NCBI GenBank assembly: GCA_937858165.1
Contig: CALLZA010000758.1
Location: 1 to 11,153, forward strand
Length of the DNA: 11,153 bases
Direction of reading: 5' to 3'
Source of the DNA: an uncultured Ardenticatenia bacterium
GTDB lineage: Bacteria; Chloroflexota; Anaerolineae; Promineifilales; Promineifilaceae
Under the pieces are notes generated by a model, which saw only the letters and a list, made by a program, of their open reading frames with translations, did not search any database and was not told the DNA's origin. Positions 5,136-11,153 of the stretch are shown here, piece by piece (within the stretch, counting starts at the first letter, position 1; each line of letters opens with the position of its first letter). Position numbers and translations under genes: made by a program.

Positions 5136-6010
5136 TGGACTGCCTCGGCATAGAGTTCGGCCAGGGTCATGCGCCGCTGCTCGACGCGGACGATGTCGTA
5201 CCCCTGATTGATGAGCACCGACAGAATTTGGCGGCGCATGGCGATCGATTCGTTGCGCAAGACCACTTCGTTACCCTCGACGGCAATGTCGGGGTGAATC
5301 TGGGCCAGCAGGGGGCGCGCGGCGTCGAGTGGCCTATCGACCTGAATGGCGACGTGGGGCTGCAGCGTCAGCGCCTCGGCCATCGGGTTGCGGTAGAGCA
5401 CCTCACCGTCCTTCAGGATGACCAGATAGGTGCAGACCCGCGTCACCTCGGGCAACTGGTGGGTGGACATCAGGATCGTCTTGCCTGCGCCGCGCAGCTC
5501 CTCGATGTAGCTCTGAATCTCTTCCTGGCCCTCGGGGTCGAGTCCGCTGGACGGCTCGTCCAGCAGCAGCAGCTCCGGGTCGCCGATAAGCGCCTGGGCC
5601 AGGCCGAGCCGCTGGCGCATGCCCTTGGAGAGGGTTTTGATTTGCTTGTTGGCCGCGGGCAAAAGGTTTACGCGGGCCAGGCTCTCCAGCACGACGGTGT
5701 CCATCTGTGCCCGGCCGATGTTGCACAGCCCGGCGACCAGCTCCAGATATTGGCCAACGGCCAAATGGCCGGGAAAGAGGAGGCGCTCGGGCTTGTAACC
5801 GACGCTTGGCCACGTCGTGCGGCCGTCGGCGGGCACGACCTCGCCGCGCGTTGGGTTGATAATGCCGGCGATGAGCTTGATCAGCGTCGTCTTGCCGGCG
5901 CCATTCGGCCCCAACAGCCCCAGCACTTCGCCCCGGGGAATGGACAGACTGACATCGCGCAGCGCCGTCAGGGAGTAGTAGTTCTTGGTGACTTGTTTGA
6001 ATTCGATCAC
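5132..6010 (-). CDS. ABC transporter ATP-binding protein (ABC-2 type)
   Basis: The nucleotide-binding domain hydrolyses ATP to drive the adjacent permease. All core motifs are present in the 292-aa protein: Walker A GPNGAGKT (34-41), signature LSKGMRQ (127-133), Walker B LLLLDEP (147-153), D-loop SSGLDP (154-159) and the switch histidine in STHQLPE (H184). The Q-loop region reads VGYKPERLLFPG (70-81), with Lys where many ABC proteins have Gln; this GY-x-PE form is common in ABC-2 ATPases. Residues about 215-292 form the extra C-terminal domain typical of exporter ATPases. The start is GTG at 6010 without a good Shine-Dalgarno, so it is less certain. The stop overlaps the permease start. Confidence 0.93.
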   Translation of the reverse strand: MIEFKQVTKNYYSLTALRDVSLSIPRGEVLGLLGPNGAGKTTLIKLIAGIINPTRGEVVPADGRTTWPSVGYKPERLLFPGHLAVGQYLELVAGLCNIGRAQMDTVVLESLARVNLLPAANKQIKTLSKGMRQRLGLAQALIGDPELLLLDEPSSGLDPEGQEEIQSYIEELRGAGKTILMSTHQLPEVTRVCTYLVILKDGEVLYRNPMAEALTLQPHVAIQVDRPLDAARPLLAQIHPDIAVEGNEVVLRNESIAMRRQILSVLINQGYDIVRVEQRRMTLAELYAEAVQ

Positions 6011-6073
6011 AGGTCCGTTCCACAGCGCCGCCCAACTGCCGACAGCGGAGTAGGCCGGAAGCGCTAACCGCGG

Positions 6074-6101
6074 AGTGTACCACAGGGGGCGATGTGGGCA
6101 A
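6074..6101 (-). promoter_or_regulatory. Candidate promoter of the ABC transporter operon
   Basis: On the minus strand TTGCCC (6101-6096), a 16-bp spacer and TACACT (6079-6074) precede the GTG start by 63 nt. TG one base before the -10 (TGGTACACT) makes it an extended -10. Matches are moderate. Confidence 0.5.
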
Positions 6102-6135
6102 TCGGGCCGGGTAAAATTAGTCTGGCCTGTGGGAT

Positions 6136-6164
6136 TCGACGGCCGCGCCCCCCTCGGCTATAAT
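6136..6164 (+). promoter_or_regulatory. Promoter of secG
   Basis: TCGACG (6136-6141), a 17-bp spacer and a perfect TATAAT (6159-6164) lie 66 nt before the secG ATG. The -35 matches 4 of 6. The context GGCTATAAT is the same as at the ORF178 promoter. Predicted transcription starts near 6171, giving a leader of about 59 nt; an AAGGA at 6209-6213 is rather far from the start codon for a Shine-Dalgarno. Confidence 0.6.
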
Positions 6165-6229
6165 TCCCCGTTCGGAAAGGCTAATATCCGGCGTGGCCGG
6201 TACCTATCAAGGAATCGATTGAAATTACC

Positions 6230-6481
6230 ATGAACTTACAGCCCTGGGCGCCCTATTTGAGCATTATCCAGATTATCCTCGCCGTGGCTCTGACCGCGCT
6301 TGTCCTCTTGCAGGCCAAGGGACAAGACCTCGGCGGCTTCCTCGGCGGCGGCGGCGAGAGCGGCGGGTTTCGCACGCGACGCGGCGTTGAATCCGTCCTC
6401 CATCGTCTGACGATTGCCGTCTCCGTTCTGTTCTTCGTGAACACTTTGCTGGCCTTTCTGGCCTGGGGGCAGGCCAGCTAG
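6230..6481 (+). CDS. secG: Preprotein translocase subunit SecG
   Basis: SecG is the small auxiliary subunit of the SecYEG channel and aids SecA-driven protein translocation across the cytoplasmic membrane. The 83-aa length is normal. It has two membrane helices (about 10-27 and 59-79) joined by the diagnostic glycine-rich loop: LLQAKGQDLGGFLGGGGESG (26-45), then FRTRRGVESVLHRLTI (47-62). The start is the ATG at 6230. The next gene starts 31 nt after the stop, so secG is probably cotranscribed with the solute-binding protein. No secY or secE is in the window. Confidence 0.95.
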   Translation: MNLQPWAPYLSIIQIILAVALTALVLLQAKGQDLGGFLGGGGESGGFRTRRGVESVLHRLTIAVSVLFFVNTLLAFLAWGQAS

Positions 6482-6512
6482 ACGGTCGGCCGGGCATGGA
6501 CTCCCGGTTCTC

Positions 6513-8180
6513 ATGAAACCCGATATTCGCTGGCAGAGCTTGCTAGCGCTGGTCGGACTGGCCCTGGCGCTGATGCTGCTGTCTTACCAGGTTCAGTCGG
6601 CCGCGCTGTGCACGGCCGTCGTCCCGGCCGCCGGCGGCACCTTCGTCGAAGGGATGGTAGGCCGGCCGGCGTCGCTCAACCCGCTGCTTAACGACGCTTA
6701 CCCCGTCGACCGCGATCTGACCGGCCTGATCTTCGATGGCCTTGTCAGCGTCGAGGCTGACGGCAGCCTCTCACCGGCCCTGGCCGAGTCGTGGCGTTAT
6801 CGTTATAGCGAGGACGGGCTGACGCTGACATTCACGCTGCGCGAGGGGGCGACATGGCACGACGGCGTGCCGGTCACCGCCGACGACGTGGCTTTCACCT
6901 ACGGTCTGATGCAGGCCGACGACTTCCCCGGTGCGGCCGAATTGCGGCAGTTGTGGCAGTCGGTCGTGATAGCCGTCGTTGACGATCAAACCGTCCAATT
7001 CACCCTGAGCCAGCCCTACGCGCCGTTCATCGAGGCCACAGCCCGCGCCATTCTGCCGGCCCACCTTCTGGCTGAGGTCGATGTGGCCCAGTTGGCCGAG
7101 GCGGACTTCAACCGCGCCCCCATTGGCACGGGGCCGTTCATGGTTCAGCCGGGCCAGTCCTGGCCAAGCGCCGATCGGTTGCGCCTGACGCCCAATCCCG
7201 CCTACTGGCGCGAGGGTACGCAACTGAGCGACCTGGAGTTTCGTTTCTTTGCCACGCCCGAGGCACTGCTGGCCGCGTTTCGCGCCGGTGAAGTCCATGC
7301 CGCCCACGACCTGCCGCCGGTGCTGACGCCGGAACTGCTGACAGCCGCGGGCTTGCGCCTGTTCACTTCGGCCGCACCACGCTACACCACCATCCTTTTC
7401 AACCTTAGTGAGACGGGCGCGCCGGCAGTGCGCGCGCGGGAAGTGCGGCAGGCGCTGGCCTATGGGCTGGACCGCAACGAGCTGATTGACACCGTTCTCA
7501 GCGGACAGGGACTGGTCTTCGAAGGGCCGTTCTTGCCCGGCACGTGGGCCGCGCGGCCCGACCTGATGACCGCCTACACCTTTCAGCCGGAGACGGCCGC
7601 GGCCCTGCTCGACACGGCCGGCTGGACGTTCGGCGACGGGATGCGCTTCCGCGAGGGCGCGCCGCTATCCGTGCGTCTGGTGGTCCTCGACCAGCCGGAG
7701 CAGCGCGCCGTGGCTGAGGCCGTCGCCCAGCAGTGGGCGGCGCTGGGGGTTGATGCGCAACTGACGCTGTTGCCCGACTTGCCGGCGTTGAACGCAGCCC
7801 TGACCGAGCGCAACTTCGACGCGGTCTTGCTCGACATCGCCCCGCCGGCTGACCCGGACCTGTACGACTTCTGGAGCCAGGAAGCGATCGTCCGCGGCCA
7901 TAACTACAGCGGCTGGAACAACCGCCGCGCCAGCGAGGCGCTGGAGGCGGCTCGCCAGCTGCTGCCCGTAGGCGAGCGCACTGTCTACTATGAGGCGTTC
8001 CTGCGCCAGTTTGACGCCGACTTGCCCGCCCTGACCCTCTATCAACACGTGACCAGCTACGCGCTGAGCGACCAGGTGCAGCAGGCGGAGATCGGCCGCC
8101 TGGGCCAGCCGCGCGACCGCTTTGCAACGCTGCCGGCGTGGTTCCTGGCGTTCCGCGAGATAGCCGTCAGTTGCTCGTAG
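6513..8180 (+). CDS. ABC transporter solute-binding protein, family 5 (peptide/nickel type)
   Basis: Family 5 proteins capture oligopeptides, nickel or other solutes outside the cytoplasmic membrane for an ABC importer. At 555 aa the size is typical. An N-terminal hydrophobic segment (about 8-23) is a signal peptide or membrane anchor. The family block is clear: DGLTLTFTLREGATWHDGVP (101-120), then VTADDVAFTY, after an early ASLNPLLN and LIFDGLV. The N-terminus lacks a normal lipobox (SAALC, Leu just before Cys33), so lipid anchoring is doubtful. No permease or ATPase genes of an oligopeptide importer lie beside it; its neighbours are secG and tatA. No clear Shine-Dalgarno precedes the ATG at 6513, only a weak hairpin CCGGG/CCCGG (6490-6507). 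The substrate cannot be told. Confidence 0.9.
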   Translation: MKPDIRWQSLLALVGLALALMLLSYQVQSAALCTAVVPAAGGTFVEGMVGRPASLNPLLNDAYPVDRDLTGLIFDGLVSVEADGSLSPALAESWRYRYSEDGLTLTFTLREGATWHDGVPVTADDVAFTYGLMQADDFPGAAELRQLWQSVVIAVVDDQTVQFTLSQPYAPFIEATARAILPAHLLAEVDVAQLAEADFNRAPIGTGPFMVQPGQSWPSADRLRLTPNPAYWREGTQLSDLEFRFFATPEALLAAFRAGEVHAAHDLPPVLTPELLTAAGLRLFTSAAPRYTTILFNLSETGAPAVRAREVRQALAYGLDRNELIDTVLSGQGLVFEGPFLPGTWAARPDLMTAYTFQPETAAALLDTAGWTFGDGMRFREGAPLSVRLVVLDQPEQRAVAEAVAQQWAALGVDAQLTLLPDLPALNAALTERNFDAVLLDIAPPADPDLYDFWSQEAIVRGHNYSGWNNRRASEALEAARQLLPVGERTVYYEAFLRQFDADLPALTLYQHVTSYALSDQVQQAEIGRLGQPRDRFATLPAWFLAFREIAVSCS

Positions 8181-8191
8181 GTTGGAGAATT

Positions 8192-8221
8192 GCTCACGCA
8201 TGCGTGAGCGCTTCCGCAGCG
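8192..8221 (+). repeat. 18-bp palindrome after the solute-binding protein gene (hairpin family, short copy)
   Basis: GCTCACGCATGCGTGAGC (8192-8209) is a perfect palindrome 11 nt after the stop codon, with GCTTCCGC following. Positions 8192-8200 equal 10606-10598 (minus strand) exactly, and 8201-8221 match 10545-10525 (minus strand) at 19 of 21 bases. It is therefore a copy of the 10537-10606 hairpin lacking the internal 52 bp. No T-run follows. Confidence 0.75.
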
Positions 8222-8260
8222 CAGATGAAACGCAGATGAGCGCGGAGAGGAAGCCCGGAT
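8220..8260 (+). repeat. Array of CGCAGAT/CGCGGA units upstream of tatA
   Basis: CGCAGAT at 8220 and 8231, CGCGGAG at 8241 and CCCGGAT at 8254 form a loose array that runs directly into TTAG and the tatA -10 element. It resembles the array at 3644-3678, which also ends in CGGATTAG just before a TATAAT. Confidence 0.6.
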
Positions 8261-8263
8261 TAG

Positions 8264-8272
8264 TGGTATAAT
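8264..8272 (+). promoter_or_regulatory. Extended -10 promoter of the tat genes
   Basis: TGGTATAAT (8264-8272) is a perfect extended -10 element. At the usual -35 distance (8244-8249) there is no TTGACA-like hexamer, as allowed for extended -10 promoters. Transcription would start near 8279, 35 nt before tatA, whose Shine-Dalgarno AAGGAG is at 8299-8304. Confidence 0.75.
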
Positions 8273-8313
8273 CGATGTTGAAACGTTTGTCGCAAGACAA
8301 GGAGTAATGGCTT

Positions 8314-8514
8314 ATGTTACCCGGTGGCTGGGAGTGGTTGATTATTCTGGCGATCGTGCTGCTGATCTTCGGCGTCGGTCGCATCGCCCGCGTGGGCGGC
8401 GAATTGGGCAAGGGTGTTTCTGCCTTCCGTCAGGGCATTAAAGAGGGCCAGGACGAGACGGGCAAAGACGCCGCGGAGAAAAAGCCGGAAGCCAACGGCG
8501 ACACCCAGGCTTAA
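8314..8514 (+). CDS. tatA: Sec-independent (Tat) translocase subunit TatA
   Basis: TatA oligomers form the transport site for folded proteins carrying twin-arginine signals. The 66-aa protein shows the family layout: a short N-terminus with an acidic residue (GGWEW, Glu7), one membrane helix (about 8-20), the hinge FGVGR, an amphipathic helix (IARVGGELGKGVSAFRQGIK, 24-43) and a charged tail. The usual KLP after the FG hinge is replaced by GRIA. AAGGAG lies 9 nt before the ATG at 8314; an out-of-frame ATG at 8307 is too close to it. The tatB-like gene starts 15 nt after the stop. Confidence 0.92.
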   Translation: MLPGGWEWLIILAIVLLIFGVGRIARVGGELGKGVSAFRQGIKEGQDETGKDAAEKKPEANGDTQA

Positions 8515-8529
8515 CGTCGACTTACGCCG

Positions 8530-9063
8530 ATGGACAGTATCTTTGGCGTCGGCCTGCCGGAACTCATTCTGGTGGCTGTTCTGGCCGGCATGGTCATGGG
8601 GCCGGAGCGCATCGTTCGCGTCGCGCGGACGTTGGGCCTCATGACGGCGCGCTTGCAAGGGGTGTCGCGCGCCTTCCTGCGTCAGCTGAGCGCCGAGCTG
8701 GATTCGACTGATTCCGACGGCCAACTGCGCGACACGCTCGACGAGCTGCAGCAGCTGCGCCGTCAGGTAGCCGAGTTGCGTTCGGAGGTGCTGACTATTG
8801 CCGGCGGCCCGGCAGCCGAGGGCAAGCAAGTCATGCGCGAGCTGAAAAGCGCGCAGAACGCCATCATGCCGCCCAACCTGCTGGCGGCGGCACGCGCGTC
8901 TTCGCCGCCACCGACCGCCGCCCCGGCCGAGCCGGTCTATCACCCCCCCAACCTGTTTCCTGAGCCGACCGCTGCCAATGGCACCGCGCGCGCCAACGGC
9001 CCAACGCCCGTCCCGCCGCTTACGCTCCCCCGACGGCTCGACGTAAGTGACGACCCCGACTAG
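8530..9063 (+). CDS. tatB: TatA/TatB-family protein with long C-terminal extension (TatB-like)
   Basis: TatB works with TatC to receive twin-arginine signal peptides. The N-terminus matches TatB: FGVGLPELILVAVLAGMVMG (5-24) followed by PERIVRVARTLGLMTARLQG (25-44). It includes the conserved Pro-Glu before the helix (Glu11), the GP-R hinge (G24, P25, R27) and an amphipathic helix. Residues about 65-90 are helical and probably coiled coil. From about 120 to the end (177 aa) the tail is rich in Pro and Ala, likely disordered. Position between tatA and tatC, with 15-nt and 3-nt gaps, supports the role. TatB and TatA are hard to separate by sequence alone, so the subtype is inferred from length, N-terminus and order. 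Confidence 0.85.
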   Translation: MDSIFGVGLPELILVAVLAGMVMGPERIVRVARTLGLMTARLQGVSRAFLRQLSAELDSTDSDGQLRDTLDELQQLRRQVAELRSEVLTIAGGPAAEGKQVMRELKSAQNAIMPPNLLAAARASSPPPTAAPAEPVYHPPNLFPEPTAANGTARANGPTPVPPLTLPRRLDVSDDPD

Positions 9064-9066
9064 CTC

Positions 9067-9858
9067 ATGACCGCCAAAGAAGGCCCCAACCTCAGCTCGC
9101 CCGACGTCGAAGGCCCGGTCATGTCGATTTTGGGCCATCTGAATGAGCTGCGCGTCCACGTGATGCGCGCGGGTATCGCTGTGCTCATTACGACGGCCGC
9201 TAGCTTCGTCTTTGCCGAGCGGCTGCTGGCGTTCCTCTTGCAGCCCTACGCCCAGAGCCGGCCCGACGGCGCGACGCTCCAGACACTGCGGCCGACGGAA
9301 GGTATTGAGACCTACTTCCGCGTTGCTCTCCTAGCGGGCATCATTATGGCGATGCCGATCATCCTGCTGGAGCTGTGGCGCTTCATTCAGCCGGGATTGA
9401 GCAAGCGCGAGCGCCGCTACATCTACATCTTCATTCCCGCCGGGCTGCTGCTGTTCGGGCTAGGCATCGCCTTCGCCTGGTTCGTGCTGGCCCCGGCAGC
9501 GATCTACTTCCTGGCTAACTTCATGACCGACGTCTTCGCTACTGAGTGGACGGGTGACGAGTACATTGGCTTCATCACCCGCCTGCTGCTGTGGATCGGT
9601 CTCGGCTTCCAGATGCCGATCATCATTTACTTCGTAGCCCGGCTGGGCGTTGTGACGTCGCAGACGCTGCGGGAACAGTGGCGCATCGCCGTGGTGGGTA
9701 TCGCCATTCTGGCGGCGATCATAACGCCATCGATCGACCCGGTGACGATGTTGCTAACAATGGCCCCGCTGCTGGCGCTCTACGTGATCAGCATTGGGCT
9801 GGCGGCCATCGGCCAACGGCAGTTTGAGCGGGCGGCCCAGGAACCGATCGTCGTCTAG
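9067..9858 (+). CDS. tatC: Sec-independent (Tat) translocase subunit TatC
   Basis: TatC is the polytopic receptor that binds twin-arginine signal peptides with TatB. The 263-aa protein is full length, with six membrane helices. Diagnostic motifs are HLNELR (24-29), FIQPGLSKRERR (106-117; Glu115 matches the essential cytoplasmic-loop glutamate) and the late segment TPSIDPVTMLLTMAPLLALY (220-239). It starts 3 nt after the tatB-like stop, so tatA, tatB and tatC are surely one operon. It converges with the rhomboid gene, leaving 23 nt between stops with no visible terminator hairpin. Confidence 0.97.
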   Translation: MTAKEGPNLSSPDVEGPVMSILGHLNELRVHVMRAGIAVLITTAASFVFAERLLAFLLQPYAQSRPDGATLQTLRPTEGIETYFRVALLAGIIMAMPIILLELWRFIQPGLSKRERRYIYIFIPAGLLLFGLGIAFAWFVLAPAAIYFLANFMTDVFATEWTGDEYIGFITRLLLWIGLGFQMPIIIYFVARLGVVTSQTLREQWRIAVVGIAILAAIITPSIDPVTMLLTMAPLLALYVISIGLAAIGQRQFERAAQEPIVV

Positions 9859-9881
9859 CCCCACGGCCGCTCGCCTTGTTG

Positions 9882-10493
9882 CTACTGCGGATCGACGCGA
9901 ATCCGCACCGGGCGCGGCACGAATAGCCGCGCCGCCACCACACCGCCGACCAGCCCAAACAGGTGCCCCTGCCAGGAGATAGGCCCGTCCTGCGGCAGAG
10001 CGCCCCAGAGCAGCCCCCCGTAGAAAACGATGACCATCAGCGCCAGCCCGATGGCCCGCGGGCTACGTTCCGTGTAAGCCGCCGCCAGCAGGAAAGCGAA
10101 GTAGCCGAAGATGAGGCCGCTGGCCCCGATGTGGACGGTGTGCGCCGGGGCGATGAGCCACGTGCCCAGGCCGCTGATGAGGATGATGGTGAGCGAGACG
10201 GCCACAAACTGCCGGCTGTGACGTAGCATCACCAGAAAGCCCAGCGCCAGAAAGGGCAACGTGTTGGCCATCAGGTGGGCGAAGCTGCCATGGAGCAGCG
10301 GGGCGATGGGGATGCCGCGCAGCCCGGCGACCTGGCGGGGCAGGATGCCCAGCCCGTCGAGCGCGCCGTGGAACACTAGCCGGTCGATGATCTCGGTCAG
10401 CCACAGGATAGCGACGATGATGAGCAAGGGCAGCAACAGGCGCTTCGTCTCCGCGCCGACGGCCTGGAGTTGGGGGTTCTTAGCGTTCATCAT
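9882..10493 (-). CDS. Rhomboid family intramembrane serine protease
   Basis: Rhomboids cut membrane-spanning substrates within the lipid bilayer with a Ser-His dyad. In this 203-aa protein the serine motif is GASG (123-126, Ser125), the catalytic histidine is His177 in SWQGHLFG, and the oxyanion-side His73 and Asn77 lie in HGSFAHLMAN (68-77). About six hydrophobic segments fit the minimal bacterial core; a basic end (PRPVRIRVDPQ) follows the last helix. Two tandem ATGs (10493 and 10490) leave the start uncertain by one codon, and no Shine-Dalgarno is visible. It lies downstream of the truncated gene at the contig end. The substrate is unknown; its closeness to tatC is of interest because a rhomboid (AarA of Providencia) is known to mature TatA, but here TatA lacks an obvious N-terminal extension to remove. 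Confidence 0.93.
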   Translation of the reverse strand: MMNAKNPQLQAVGAETKRLLLPLLIIVAILWLTEIIDRLVFHGALDGLGILPRQVAGLRGIPIAPLLHGSFAHLMANTLPFLALGFLVMLRHSRQFVAVSLTIILISGLGTWLIAPAHTVHIGASGLIFGYFAFLLAAAYTERSPRAIGLALMVIVFYGGLLWGALPQDGPISWQGHLFGLVGGVVAARLFVPRPVRIRVDPQ

Positions 10494-10536
10494 ACCAGAC
10501 AGTACGCACGCCGCGCCTTCAAGTCGCAGCGGAAGC

Positions 10537-10606
10537 GCTTACGCAAAGGACGCCAAGAAGAGTCTTTCTCGGCGTCCTTGGCTTTCTTGGCGTCCTTTGC
10601 GTGAGC
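10537..10606 (-). repeat. Hairpin repeat after the truncated terminal gene (GGACGCCAAG family, long copy)
   Basis: Arms of 23 nt (10537-10559 and 10584-10606) pair with one mismatch (10540/10603). The element begins 3 nt after the stop codon of the terminal gene (10612-10610). It shares CGCCAAGAAnGCCAAGGACG with the recA copy and its outer arms with the palindrome at 8192. No T-run follows in the direction of transcription. Confidence 0.8.
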
Positions 10607-10609
10607 TTC

Positions 10610-10942
10610 TTACTCTTCTAGTCCTAGACACCAGCCAATGAGCCGGCGCACGAAGTCGGCCGTCGGGTACGGGTTGCTGTCGTGTCGCCAGCGGGGCACG
10701 TCGACCCGCTTTGCGCCGGGCGCGCGCGGGAAGTCAGGCCCTTCCACGGTCAGAACGGCCGCCTTGTCGCCCGGCTGGGGCAAGCGGTAATGGACGATGA
10801 AACGCTTGTTGCTGGAAATGATGTGCAGAAAGCGAGCCGGCTCCCCCTCGGCCACGAACCCCTCATCGGGCACGGCCGCCCGCCCACCGTCCTGCACGTA
10901 CCAGATGTATTGGCGGCCGAGCACATTGACTTTGCGCTTGCC
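10610..10942 (-). CDS. Hypothetical protein, 5' end missing at adapter
   Basis: Only the last 110 codons are genomic (the coding part starts at 10942 and runs down to the TAA at 10612-10610). Upstream of 10942 the same frame encodes the adapter peptide (FFFQAEDGIRD and DVYKRQ), which is artificial. The genuine part starts GKRKVNVLGRQYIWYVQDG, has a run of probable beta strands (FLHIISSNKRFIVHYRLPQ, then AAVLTVEGPDF), a Pro/Arg-rich turn (FPRAPGAKRVDVPRW) and a final helix (TADFVRRLIGWCLGLEE). I do not recognise the family. It is a soluble-looking domain with no signal peptide visible in what remains. A hairpin repeat follows, then the rhomboid gene on the same strand. Confidence 0.75.
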   Translation of the reverse strand, partial: GKRKVNVLGRQYIWYVQDGGRAAVPDEGFVAEGEPARFLHIISSNKRFIVHYRLPQPGDKAAVLTVEGPDFPRAPGAKRVDVPRWRHDSNPYPTADFVRRLIGWCLGLEE

Positions 10943-11008
10943 CTGTCTCTTATACACATCTCCGAGCCCACGAGACCGTACTAGATCTCGTATGCCGTCT
11001 TCTGCTTG
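10943..11008 (-). other. Nextera P7 adapter with i7 index, reverse complement (sequencing artefact)
   Basis: The sequence is the mirror of the left-end adapter: Tn5 mosaic end CTGTCTCTTATACACATCT (10943-10961), linker (10962-10976), index CGTACTAG (10977-10984) and P7 (10985-11008). Every part fits the standard sequence. The index equals that at the left end, so both ends come from the same library. Confidence 0.98.
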
Positions 11009-11153
11009 AAAAAAAAAAAACCTATAACCCACACGAGTCTGTATGCTTGCTCACAGGAGATACACCTCGAATAATAAATCAATATCTCGAATATACAAGA
11101 GAGCACACTATCGTGATTGAGAGTCGTAGCCATTCATGTGAGAATCACGAATG
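11009..11153. other. Non-biological contig end (poly-A and noise past adapter)
   Basis: Twelve A bases (11009-11020) directly after P7 mark a read that ran off its fragment. The remaining 133 bases are A/T-richer than the insert and have no open frame of note. Together with the adapter this is about 211 bases of read-through, which implies long reads (for example 250-300 nt). Confidence 0.93.

Noticed and set aside
8307..8313. Alternative tatA start at ATG 8307
   Set aside because: It is out of frame with TatA and only 2 nt from the AAGGAG, too close for initiation.
1..11153. Terminal inverted repeats of a linear element or transposon (the ends are inverted copies of about 66 bp)
   Set aside because: The inverted copies are Nextera P7 adapters with an i7 index, not biological repeats, although they contain the Tn5 mosaic end.

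Overview
This is a high-GC bacterial contig from a metagenome or draft assembly. Only about positions 128-10942 are genomic. Both ends carry a complete Nextera P7 sequencing adapter with the same index (62-127 and 10943-11008). Outside the adapters are a homopolymer and A/T-richer sequence with no biological content (1-61 and 11009-11153). The two outermost genes are therefore cut off by library adapters, and any protein that reads through a junction ends in adapter-encoded peptide.

The gene content, high GC, monoderm-style SOS box and general look of the RecA, MurJ, SecG and Tat proteins suggest a Chloroflexota bacterium, perhaps Anaerolineae-like. This is an inference from recognition and was not tested by a tree.

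Layout, left to right. (1) A minus-strand block reads murJ-like flippase (3590-2061), recA (1901-828), then an S1-domain RNA-binding protein (507-128, truncated by adapter). recA has its own strong promoter and an upstream LexA-type SOS box. The S1 gene has a near-perfect consensus promoter. (2) Divergent from murJ is a 178-aa membrane protein of unknown function (3700-4236). It ends in a 22-bp perfect inverted repeat that separates it from (3) a convergent two-gene ABC transporter, ATPase 6010-5132 and permease 5135-4308, translationally coupled by an ATGA overlap. (4) Divergent from the ATPase is a plus-strand protein-export block: secG, a family-5 solute-binding protein, tatA, a tatB-like gene and tatC (6230-9858). 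It joins a Sec channel subunit to a complete minimal Tat translocase, with a solute-binding protein lacking its own permease in between. (5) Convergent with tatC are a rhomboid protease (10493-9882) and a gene of unknown function truncated by adapter (10942-10610).

Most genes are housekeeping. I see no clear new multi-gene defence or metabolic system. The non-ordinary signals are mostly non-coding: a dispersed hairpin repeat directly after the stop codons of three genes, short CGCGGAT/CGCAGAT arrays immediately upstream of two TATAAT promoters, leaderless-type starts for the divergent pair murJ/ORF178, and a recA control region in which a terminator, an SOS box and two candidate promoters are packed together.
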